From positions 1 through 6,872 of the forward strand of contig NZSO01000031.1 of the NCBI GenBank assembly GCA_002696885.1: a stretch of DNA of 6,872 nt, written 5' to 3'. The translations under genes were made by a program, and so were the position numbers. Positions 1-5,538 of the stretch are shown here, one piece after another. This DNA is from Verrucomicrobiales bacterium. GTDB lineage: Bacteria; Verrucomicrobiota; Verrucomicrobiia; Verrucomicrobiales; DEV007. The first letter of the stretch is position 1, and each line of letters begins with the position of its first letter. The notes below the pieces were generated by a model. It saw nothing but the letters and a program-made list of their open reading frames with translations. It ran no database searches and was not told where the DNA came from.

Positions 1-60
1 GTAGGCTCAGGAGTAGGCTCAGGAGTAGGCTCAGGAGTAGGCTCAGGAGTAGGCTCAGGA
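1..60 (-). repeat. Perfect 12-bp tandem repeat, five copies (encodes PEPT)
   Basis: The unit gtaggctcagga on the plus strand occurs five times head to tail without a mismatch, and the array runs off the left window edge, so the true copy number is unknown. Read on the minus strand in the frame of the TPR-like gene it gives Pro-Glu-Pro-Thr. The unit is a multiple of three, so gain or loss of copies would not shift the frame. Proline/glutamate repeats of this kind usually form extended, stiff linkers or wall- or periplasm-spanning tails. That role is inferred here. Confidence 0.95.
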
Positions 61-746
61 TCGTCAGGCTCTAAAGGAGGCGGAGGAGATAAGGAACGCT
101 CCTTGGCTTCTTTAGCGTCAGGCACTTTATTGGTGTCAACTAGATTAACGTAATTCAACGATGACTTGCCCGCATCATTATAATTATCTATTGCATTGTC
201 GAATTGCTGATTTTGAACCATAAGATCCCCTAAACGTATTTTAGCAGCAGCTCTAGAGTTAGAATTGTTAACAGCAATTTTTTCAAACATTGCTTTAGCT
301 TCTTCTTTCTTCCCAGATTTTTCTAACAAAGTGGCCAATGAAAACATAGCATCGTAATAGAATTCATTGGATTCATTTGTGTTGTTGATGAATTCTTCCA
401 GAGATTTTTTTGCTTTTTCAAGATCTGGGCTATCCCCACTTATATATTTTTCAGCAATGATTAGCTTCGCGTTATCTCCACTAACGGTCCCCTTATTTTT
501 TTCAGCGAATTCAAGCAACGAGCTAATTGAAGAGTCTTTCATGGTCGCGGAAACAAAATCTTTACCACGCTCAATTGCTTTGTCGTCTCTATTCGCTTTA
601 TAAAAGTAGAGAACTGCAAATACCATTAAACCAACGATGACAAATAACGATATAGGCTTCCAATTTTTTTCTAGAAAGCTTTCAATGAAATTTGGGGAAT
701 TAACTGGTTGTACAGGTGAGGGGATTTCTTCGTTTTCTTTTTCCAT
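1..746 (-). CDS. Membrane-anchored TPR-like protein with PEPT-repeat tail (partial, C-terminus outside window)
   Basis: The frame is open from an ATG at 746-744 to the left window edge, giving 248 complete codons and no stop, so the C-terminus is missing. Residues 1-30 are polar, and 32-48 (PISLFVIVGLMVFAVLY) form one hydrophobic segment flanked by Lys. This fits a single-pass N-in anchor placing the rest in the periplasm. Residues about 70-192 are helical and Ala/Leu/Lys-rich, with TPR-like helix pairs near 129-162 and 164-192 (for example the stretch around RLGDLMVQNQQFDNAIDNYN). The layout resembles YfgM-type TPR proteins (TPR_21-like), but that is a resemblance only. From about 218 the chain becomes proline-rich (SPPPPLEPDD), then runs into perfect PEPT repeats. 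It starts 40 bp after the cysK stop on the same strand, so the two are probably co-transcribed. The start has no clear ribosome binding site; it was chosen as the first ATG after cysK and because it gives a sensible N-terminus before the anchor. The exact function is unknown. Confidence 0.85.
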   Translation of the reverse strand, partial: MEKENEEIPSPVQPVNSPNFIESFLEKNWKPISLFVIVGLMVFAVLYFYKANRDDKAIERGKDFVSATMKDSSISSLLEFAEKNKGTVSGDNAKLIIAEKYISGDSPDLEKAKKSLEEFINNTNESNEFYYDAMFSLATLLEKSGKKEEAKAMFEKIAVNNSNSRAAAKIRLGDLMVQNQQFDNAIDNYNDAGKSSLNYVNLVDTNKVPDAKEAKERSLSPPPPLEPDDPEPTPEPTPEPTPEPTPEP

Positions 747-786
747 TAGGTTTGAAATTTTAGAATTAATTACTATAGCTTTTTTA

Positions 787-1773
787 TTATGCTCCTACGC
801 TAGATCTGGCTTCATCAGCTAGTGGCGTACTGAGGTATCTCTCGCCAGTTGAGCATCCTATGGTGACGATGAATTTACCTTGATTTTCGGGCCTTTTTGC
901 AATTTCTAAGGCTGCACATACGTTGGCACCTGTACTGATTCCAACAAGTATTCCCTCCTCAGCTGCAATTCGTCTAGCCATGTTGAATGCATCATCATTT
1001 GATACTTTAACACACTCACTAATCTGATCGCCACCGGATTCTGGGTTGGTTAGGTGGAGGTTGCCTGGAATAAAACCCGCACCAGTTCCTTGGATCTTAT
1101 GAGGTCCAGGGGTCAACTCCTCTCCTGCAAGCTGTTGAGAAATAACTGGTGAATCCTCGGGTTCCACGGCTATTGCCTGAAAGCTTGGTTTCTTGGGTTT
1201 AATTACCTCACAACATCCTGAGATGGTTCCTCCTGTACCAACGGCGGAGACAAGAATATCGACTTCACCATTACTGTCATCCCAAATTTCCTGAGCTGTG
1301 GTTTGTCTGTGGATCTCAGGGTTGGCATCGTTTTCAAATTGTTGAGGCATCCAGGCGTTGTCATTCTCTTCTAAAAGCTCTTTTGCTTTTTCGATAGCCC
1401 CTTTCATACCTAAAGGTCCTGGTGTTAAAACTAGATTTGCACCGAGCAATGCTAAAAGAGTTCTTCTTTCCAAGCTCATGGTTTCAGGCATTGTGAGAGT
1501 TAGGTTGTAACCCCTTGAAGCACATACAAAAGCAAGAGCAATTCCTGTGTTTCCACTTGTTGGCTCAATGATGGTTGTTTCCGAGTTGATGAGTCCCTCT
1601 TTCTCGGCGGCTGCAATCATTGCCATCCCGATTCTATCTTTTACCGACCCAAGAGGATTAAAAAATTCACACTTAAGTGCGATCGTTGCATCAATGCCTT
1701 CTGTGACCTTGTTTAATTTTACAAGAGGTGTCTTTCCAATGGTTTCGACGATGTTGTTGTATAGAGTGCCCAT
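787..1773 (-). CDS. cysK: Cysteine synthase A (O-acetylserine sulfhydrylase)
   Basis: This 328-residue PLP enzyme makes L-cysteine from O-acetylserine and sulfide in the cytosol, the last step of sulfate assimilation. The family signature K-x-E-x-x-N-P-x-G-S-V-K-D-R is complete at residues 34-47, with K45 as the expected Schiff-base lysine. The substrate-binding loop TSGNTG is at 72-77, the phosphate-cradling glycine loop GTGGTISG at 179-186, KIQGTGAGFIP at 226-236, and the C-terminal GCSTGERYLST carries Ser308, which contacts the PLP ring nitrogen in the family. The length is normal for CysK (about 310-330) and there is no regulatory CBS domain as in cystathionine beta-synthase. CysM (thiosulfate-using) is a less likely alternative. 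The ATG at 1773 is followed immediately by the usual N-terminal helix (NNIVETIGKTPLVKLN). No Shine-Dalgarno is visible. The gene is divergent from the carbinolamine dehydratase gene and followed after 40 bp by the TPR-like gene. Confidence 0.96.
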   Translation of the reverse strand: MGTLYNNIVETIGKTPLVKLNKVTEGIDATIALKCEFFNPLGSVKDRIGMAMIAAAEKEGLINSETTIIEPTSGNTGIALAFVCASRGYNLTLTMPETMSLERRTLLALLGANLVLTPGPLGMKGAIEKAKELLEENDNAWMPQQFENDANPEIHRQTTAQEIWDDSNGEVDILVSAVGTGGTISGCCEVIKPKKPSFQAIAVEPEDSPVISQQLAGEELTPGPHKIQGTGAGFIPGNLHLTNPESGGDQISECVKVSNDDAFNMARRIAAEEGILVGISTGANVCAALEIAKRPENQGKFIVTIGCSTGERYLSTPLADEARSSVGA

Positions 1774-1978
1774 TTTGTAACCAGTATATAATTTTTAGGA
1801 TGTAAACTTAAGTATAAGAGTAATGAATTATTAATTTGAACTCGAAGAGTTTGCAAAGAGAAATGATCTAGATTCAAATTAAAAAAAATATTTAACTTTA
1901 CTAAATTATTTAGTAATTATCCTAAGTTTATTTCTAATTCTAAATATAATAGATAAAAATATTACCCCCAATTTTTAA
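1774..1978. promoter_or_regulatory. Divergent AT-rich intergenic region with candidate promoters
   Basis: This 205-bp spacer separates the starts of cysK (minus) and the carbinolamine dehydratase gene (plus) and must hold the promoters of both. I see no small ORF or RNA gene in it. For the plus-strand gene a perfect -10 hexamer TATAAT lies at 1945-1950, about 29 bp before the ATG, without a good -35 at 16-18 bp spacing. For cysK two TATACT boxes read on the minus strand at 1788-1783 and 1816-1811. The nearer one would give an almost leaderless mRNA. In DNA this AT-rich, hexamer matches are weak evidence. Neither start has an AGGAG-like ribosome binding site; the sequence before the plus-strand ATG is C-rich (ttaccccc) and then T/A. 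Confidence 0.4.
1898..1916. promoter_or_regulatory. 19-bp perfect palindrome, candidate operator
   Basis: TTACTAAAT-T-ATTTAGTAA is a perfect inverted repeat with 9-bp arms and a single central base. It lies inside the divergent spacer, about 29 bp upstream of the TATAAT box of the carbinolamine dehydratase gene and about 125 bp upstream of the cysK start. The size and symmetry suit a dimeric helix-turn-helix regulator. Local A+T content is very high, so a chance palindrome is possible, and no matching regulator is encoded in the window. Confidence 0.3.
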
Positions 1979-2263
1979 ATGAGCGACGCAATTAATGACG
2001 ATCAAGCACGAGAAAAAATGAAAAGAATCCCAGAGTGGGAGCTAACTAATGCATCAATAGTTAGGAGTTTTGAATTTGATGAATACCCCTTGGCGATTGA
2101 TTTTGTTAATGCTGTTGCCGAAATAGCTGAGGAGGCTTTTCACCATCCTGATATATTTATCAGTTATACCAATGTTAAGATAACCCTTACAACTCATGAT
2201 GTTGGCGGGCTCACTGAAAGTGATTTTGAAGTAGCTGCGAGAATAGACAGTCTTGATTCTTAA
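1979..2263 (+). CDS. phhB: Pterin-4a-carbinolamine dehydratase (PCD/DCoH family)
   Basis: This 94-residue protein has the normal length for a free-standing bacterial PCD. The family dehydrates 4a-hydroxytetrahydrobiopterin to quinonoid dihydrobiopterin, recycling the pterin cofactor of phenylalanine hydroxylase. Homologues in bacteria without that hydroxylase may serve pterin or molybdopterin metabolism. The active-site block E-x-x-x-H-H-P is at 51-57 (EEAFHHPDI), followed by Y63-T-N-V-K and the second catalytic block T-T-H73-D-V-G-G-L-T-E-S-D. All three expected histidines (55, 56, 73) are present. PEWEL at 18-22 is the typical N-terminal beta-strand motif. The ATG at 1979 leaves the usual dozen or so residues before that motif, while the next in-frame ATG (2018) would remove most of the first helix. 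It is the only plus-strand gene in the window. It converges on E2 with 24 bp between its stop and the ancestral E2 stop. No phenylalanine hydroxylase gene is visible nearby. Confidence 0.93.
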   Translation: MSDAINDDQAREKMKRIPEWELTNASIVRSFEFDEYPLAIDFVNAVAEIAEEAFHHPDIFISYTNVKITLTTHDVGGLTESDFEVAARIDSLDS

Positions 2264-2279
2264 AGCCCTGATTATCTCT

Positions 2280-2298
2280 AGGAATTATTATAATTCCT
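2280..2298. terminator. 19-bp perfect inverted repeat between convergent genes, weak terminator candidate
   Basis: AGGAATTAT-T-ATAATTCCT is a perfect inverted repeat lying between the dehydratase stop and the end of the E2 reading frame. It overlaps the ancestral E2 stop codons (TAATAA on the minus strand). A hairpin with an 8-bp stem and 3-nt loop can form in RNA from either strand, and the position between convergent genes suits a bidirectional terminator. The stem is AT-rich and neither side has a clear run of T, so intrinsic termination would be weak. It could simply limit read-through or be a chance match. Confidence 0.35.
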
Positions 2299-2443
2299 CT
2301 GGGTTCTGAAGGAGTTCTGCGATTCTTGAAAGTAGCCTGCCGGCGCCTCCTCCATCAAGCACACGGTGGTCAAAGCTTAGGGTAAGCTCAGCTTCAACGA
2401 CCGGCATCCAAGTTTTTCTTTCCTGATCCCAACTTGGTTTTTG
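2288..2443 (-). pseudogene. Severed C-terminus of the E2 acyltransferase, containing the catalytic motif
   Basis: Directly after the TAA at 2446-2444, and in the same frame, 51 sense codons follow before TAA TAA (2290-2285). The translation begins QKPSWDQERK, continues TWMPVVEAELTLSFDHRVLD and ends in LLQNPEEL. DHRVLDG (codons at 2371-2351) matches the E2 DHRxxDG signature, whose histidine is the catalytic base of acyl transfer to CoA. LTLSFDHRVLDGGGAGRLL followed by a helix ending near NPE is the standard E2 C-terminus. There is no further stop or frameshift, so the segment shows no decay beyond the single nonsense codon. Joined to the upstream part it gives an E2 of 401 codons, normal for a one-lipoyl-domain enzyme. 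It has no start of its own at a suitable position and is unlikely to be made as a separate protein. Confidence 0.9.
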
Positions 2444-3493
2444 TTAGCCAAAACCAAGGCCAAGAACAAGGTTTTGTTCAGGCAAAGGAATCGGGGTTGC
2501 CCAGACAATACCAAAAGTTCCAAAGTTTGTAACAGTTGCTATTCCAGGAGGACTACTCGCTTCTTTTGGTAGACGTCTTTTCTTGGCTGCATCAACCAAG
2601 GAAGAGTATTCAGCTATCAGATCCTTCAGTGGAATCTGATCAACTTTTCTTATGACAGGAACCAATACACCGTCGTCCACTTCGACAGCGAAACCAATGT
2701 CTATAGAGTCTGGGTGAACAATTTGATTTCCAACTAGTCGACCGGCACTGGCTGTTCTTTCACCTAATGCTATGGCGAGAGCTCTTATCGCATAGATGGT
2801 TGGCCCTGGTTTTGGGTTTGATTGTTTACGATGGTTTAGTAAAGAGTCTAGTTTGACTGGTGACCCGACGGTGGCGAGAGGTCTGCTCCAGCTTCTTCTC
2901 ATTGAATCTGCAACTGCAATTCTCATTGATGAGGCTGGGCTTGTTTTTTTAGTTTCTAGGTCATACATAAAGGACTCAAAGTCCTCGACTGTTATTCGCC
3001 CACCAGCTCCACTTCCAGCTATGCCGGCTAGATCTGCCGCATTGAGCCCAAGATCTTCCATGCGGGCTCTTAATCGCGGAGAGATATATCGAGCCCCTGT
3101 GGCTTTTGCTGGAACAGGGAGACCTTCAATTGTCGGAGTGACACTTGGATTTGCCAGATCATTATTCTCGGCCTTTTTATTGGTTAAGTTTTCAGATTTT
3201 TGTTCACTTAAATCATCCGGCTCTTCTATTGGTGTACTTTTTTGCGCGTATTCCTCGCTAGCTTCAATGTAACCAAGGATGGCGCCAACTGGATAGCTTG
3301 TATCGATCTTTGCAATGATTTCAAGAATTTGACCAGGACATGGAGTCGTGACCTCCATCATAGCCTTTTCTGTTTCAACTTCTAAAATATCTTCATCGGC
3401 GTCTACAGATTGACCAATTTCAATTTTAACATCCCTGATTGTCGCCTCCGCGATAGATTCTCCTAGTTGAGGCATTAGTATTGGAACTCGCAT
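2444..3493 (-). CDS. Dihydrolipoamide acyltransferase (E2 of 2-oxo acid dehydrogenase complex), ending at an in-frame nonsense codon
   Basis: E2 takes the acyl group from E1 on a swinging lipoyl arm, passes it to CoA and forms the core of the complex. Residues 1-77 are one lipoyl domain, with the lipoylated lysine at K43 in VETEKAMMEV. Residues 80-130 are a polar, Glu/Lys/Pro-rich flexible linker. The peripheral subunit-binding domain is at about 137-173 (ISPRLRARMEDLGLNAADL, then GSGAGGRITVEDF). The acyltransferase domain starts near 188 and includes DIGFAVEVDDGVLVPVIRKVD and ATVTNFGTFG. The frame stops with TAA after LVLGLGFG (349 residues), about 25 residues before the catalytic DHRVLDG motif, which is present just downstream in frame. 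As written, the product should lack acyltransferase activity, though the lipoyl and binding domains could still fold. The start is 5 bp after the E1 beta stop, with a weak upstream AAAGAG. Pyruvate and branched-chain oxo acid complexes cannot be separated by eye. Confidence 0.92.
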   Translation of the reverse strand: MRVPILMPQLGESIAEATIRDVKIEIGQSVDADEDILEVETEKAMMEVTTPCPGQILEIIAKIDTSYPVGAILGYIEASEEYAQKSTPIEEPDDLSEQKSENLTNKKAENNDLANPSVTPTIEGLPVPAKATGARYISPRLRARMEDLGLNAADLAGIAGSGAGGRITVEDFESFMYDLETKKTSPASSMRIAVADSMRRSWSRPLATVGSPVKLDSLLNHRKQSNPKPGPTIYAIRALAIALGERTASAGRLVGNQIVHPDSIDIGFAVEVDDGVLVPVIRKVDQIPLKDLIAEYSSLVDAAKKRRLPKEASSPPGIATVTNFGTFGIVWATPIPLPEQNLVLGLGFG

Positions 3494-3498
3494 AGTAT

Positions 3499-4464
3499 TT
3501 ACTCTTTAATTAATTTACGAATTTTATCCTCTATCGAATGAGCCGTAGGCCGATGGAAACGCCAGAGCTCAGGATGATAAGGTATTGGTGTATCTAATGA
3601 GTTTAACCTAGCGGGAGGGGCATCTAATAGGTTAAATCCTTCCGAAGTGATTTGAGATATTATTTCTGCTGTCACTCCTCCCCATGGAAAAGCCTCACCA
3701 ATAGCAAGGACTCTTCCTGTACGAGCTATGGACCCAAGAACAGTCTCTATATCAATGGGTTTCACGCATCTCAAATCAACTATCTCTATTTCGAATCCAT
3801 CCTCTGATAATTTCTCGGCAGTACTCACGGCCTCATGTACCATTGCGCTATACGTCACTATTGTGGCATGTCGACCAGGTCTGACGATTCTGGCTTTAGT
3901 CGCAGGTAGAGCTTTTTTTGGAAGCTGTTGAGCCTTTAGGTGATAATATAAATATTTGTGTTCACAAAATATTACAGGATCATCAATTGATATTGCATCC
4001 AATAACATGGAGTATGCATCCTCAACAGTTGAAGGAGCCATGACAACAGTTCCTGGATAATGTGCATATATAGTTTCCATACATTGACTATGGAAAGGAC
4101 CACTTCCCGGAGTTCCACCTGATGGAAGTCGAATGGTGATGGGGCAAGCTAATGATGTCCTCCAGTAAAGAGTTGCCGCCTGGTTGACAATTTGATTGAA
4201 GCCAACTGAAGAAAAGTCCGCAAATTGCATTTCAACAATAGGTCTCATTCCCTCGATTGCGGCGCCCACCGCGAGACCAACCATGGCATCTTCACTGATT
4301 GGAGAATCTAATACTCTGTCGGGGAACTCATTGTACAACCCTTTGGTTGATTTAAATGCTCCCCCAAAAAAACCAATATCTTGGCCATAAATAAAGACTT
4401 CATCATTTTTTTGGAGTGCTACAGACTGGGCCTCTCTAATTGCTTCAAGGTAAGTAATGCTCAT
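3499..4464 (-). CDS. 2-oxo acid dehydrogenase E1 component, beta subunit
   Basis: This 321-residue protein is the pyrimidine-binding half of the thiamine diphosphate (TPP)-dependent E1, which with E1 alpha decarboxylates a 2-oxo acid and reductively acylates the lipoyl group of E2. The transketolase-like pyrimidine domain covers about 1-175. It has YGQDIGFFGGAFKST (26-40), DSPISEDA (53-60) with the cofactor-activating glutamate E59, EMQFADF (78-84) and GPFHSQ (122-127) with the conserved H125. The transketolase C-terminal domain follows from about 190 (IVTYSAMVHEAV, EIVDLRCVKPID, GEAFPWGGVTAEI). The length is typical (320-330). The gene lies 9 bp after E1 alpha and 5 bp before E2, a standard E1a-E1b-E2 order and probably one mRNA. 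The substrate is not settled: pyruvate, branched-chain oxo acid and acetoin E1 beta subunits all share these motifs. QFADF and the FCEHKYLY stretch look slightly more like the branched-chain/pyruvate side. No strong Shine-Dalgarno precedes the ATG. Confidence 0.94.
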   Translation of the reverse strand: MSITYLEAIREAQSVALQKNDEVFIYGQDIGFFGGAFKSTKGLYNEFPDRVLDSPISEDAMVGLAVGAAIEGMRPIVEMQFADFSSVGFNQIVNQAATLYWRTSLACPITIRLPSGGTPGSGPFHSQCMETIYAHYPGTVVMAPSTVEDAYSMLLDAISIDDPVIFCEHKYLYYHLKAQQLPKKALPATKARIVRPGRHATIVTYSAMVHEAVSTAEKLSEDGFEIEIVDLRCVKPIDIETVLGSIARTGRVLAIGEAFPWGGVTAEIISQITSEGFNLLDAPPARLNSLDTPIPYHPELWRFHRPTAHSIEDKIRKLIKE

Positions 4465-4473
4465 GTTATGTTA

Positions 4474-5493
4474 TTACTCGTTAAGGATAGAAGAGGAGTA
4501 AGCACTCCAGTTGTGTGAATAGGGATCTGGGACTTTTTCCGACTCAGCGGTATGGATGGCAGATTTAACCTCATCATCAGACTCTTTGAATATATCATCG
4601 ATGTCTCCTTGATTAGCCCACCCTTCATCAAGAATACGATTATGGGCTTTTGATAAACAGTCTTCGCCGAGCTTGGATTTTCTTAGATCTTCCGAAATGT
4701 AAGGAGCATCATCATGTTCTCCATGTCCTGACAAACGAAGTAAATTTCCCACAACAAGTTGAGGACCGTCTCCGGCGCGTGCTTTTTCGACACATAATTT
4801 AAAAGTGTTGACACAATCAACCAAATCAGTTCCATCAACTTCAACTCCAGTTATTCCATAACCGACTGCCTTGTCGGTGATGTTGTCACATGCAAACTGC
4901 TTACTGTTTGGTGTAGAATAAGCGAATTGGTTGTTGGCTACCGAAACGATTAATGGGAGATTTTCCACAGCCGCTAAATTGAGAGCCTCGTGAAATGCCC
5001 CAGTGGAGGTGCCACCATCTCCAATAGTGGTTGCTCCAACAGCATCATCAAGAGTCCCTTTCATTCTCCTTGCAAAGAGTATTCCATTAACAACTGATAT
5101 CATGGCACCTAGATGTGATATCATAGCGGGCATTCCCTCTCTAGGATTGCCTCGATGAACGTTACCGTCTCTTCCCTGAGTGGGCCCTTTTGATGATCCC
5201 ATATAGGTTCTGGCAGCATCAACAAGAGGTTCACCAAATGCTGATCTTCCCGCCATGTCTCTTATCAATGGAGAATATATATCTTTACCTTTAACAAGAT
5301 TGACGGCCAAAGCGGAACTGAATGCTTCCTGGCCTTTTCCAACGTATACGCCACCAACAATTTTACCTGCCTTGTATATGCTAGAAATTTTATCTTCAAA
5401 TGTACGAGCAAGAACCATCCACCGAAAGGCATCAAGAACCATTTCTGATGAATCGTTTTTCAAATTATCCTCATGATCGGCACCACTTGCCAT
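4474..5493 (-). CDS. 2-oxo acid dehydrogenase E1 component, alpha subunit
   Basis: This 339-residue TPP-binding half of E1 carries the diphosphate-binding motif G158-D-G followed by 26 residues and N187-N188 (IGDGGTSTG through VSVANNQFAYS), fitting the family pattern GDG-x(25-30)-NN. Other typical blocks are LARTFEDKI (28-36), VGKGQEAFSSA (51-61), YSPLIRDMAGR (73-83), GRDGNVHRG (107-115), ISHLGAMI (125-132) and the phosphorylation-loop equivalent RLSGHGEHDDAPYI (253-266). GHGEHDDA differs from the GHS of mitochondrial-type PDH and has no obvious regulatory serine at that place. The ATG at 5493 gives an N-terminus of about 19 polar residues before the first conserved helix. Nearby upstream ATGs (around 5503 and 5512) are out of frame. 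The smc stop is 45 bp upstream on the same strand. That gap is short and holds no clear promoter beyond an AT-rich TATATT just before the start. E1 alpha and E1 beta should form an alpha2-beta2 heterotetramer. Confidence 0.94.
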   Translation of the reverse strand: MASGADHEDNLKNDSSEMVLDAFRWMVLARTFEDKISSIYKAGKIVGGVYVGKGQEAFSSALAVNLVKGKDIYSPLIRDMAGRSAFGEPLVDAARTYMGSSKGPTQGRDGNVHRGNPREGMPAMISHLGAMISVVNGILFARRMKGTLDDAVGATTIGDGGTSTGAFHEALNLAAVENLPLIVSVANNQFAYSTPNSKQFACDNITDKAVGYGITGVEVDGTDLVDCVNTFKLCVEKARAGDGPQLVVGNLLRLSGHGEHDDAPYISEDLRKSKLGEDCLSKAHNRILDEGWANQGDIDDIFKESDDEVKSAIHTAESEKVPDPYSHNWSAYSSSILNE

Positions 5494-5538
5494 AAAATAT
5501 ACATATTAGCCATCTTAGTTTCGAGGGCAATAGCGATT

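Noticed and set aside
1..60. CRISPR array or other non-coding repeat
   Set aside because: The 12-bp units are adjacent with no spacers and translate in frame as PEPT in a continuing ORF.
367..822. Plus-strand open frames of 78 and 61 codons
   Set aside because: They lie antisense to the TPR-like gene, whose frame has a membrane segment and helical repeats. Their translations show no recognisable family and simply mirror the minus-strand codons.
2444..2446. TAA reassigned to an amino acid in this organism
   Set aside because: TAA ends cysK, E1 alpha, E1 beta and the dehydratase gene at the expected protein lengths, and twice in a row at the ancestral E2 end. Selenocysteine and pyrrolysine use TGA and TAG, not TAA.
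2288..2446. E2 broken by a frameshift rather than a nonsense codon
   Set aside because: The downstream catalytic segment is in exactly the same frame as the upstream part, so no insertion or deletion is needed.
2796..3272. Plus-strand open frame of 158 codons antisense to E2
   Set aside because: It overlaps the E2 lipoyl-linker and binding-domain region, where the minus strand has clear conserved motifs. The translation is Ser/Ala/Leu-rich without any family motif, as expected for a shadow frame.
5494..5538. Small gene or alternative upstream E1 alpha start
   Set aside because: The ATGs in this gap are out of frame with E1 alpha, and the gap is too short to hold a separate gene.
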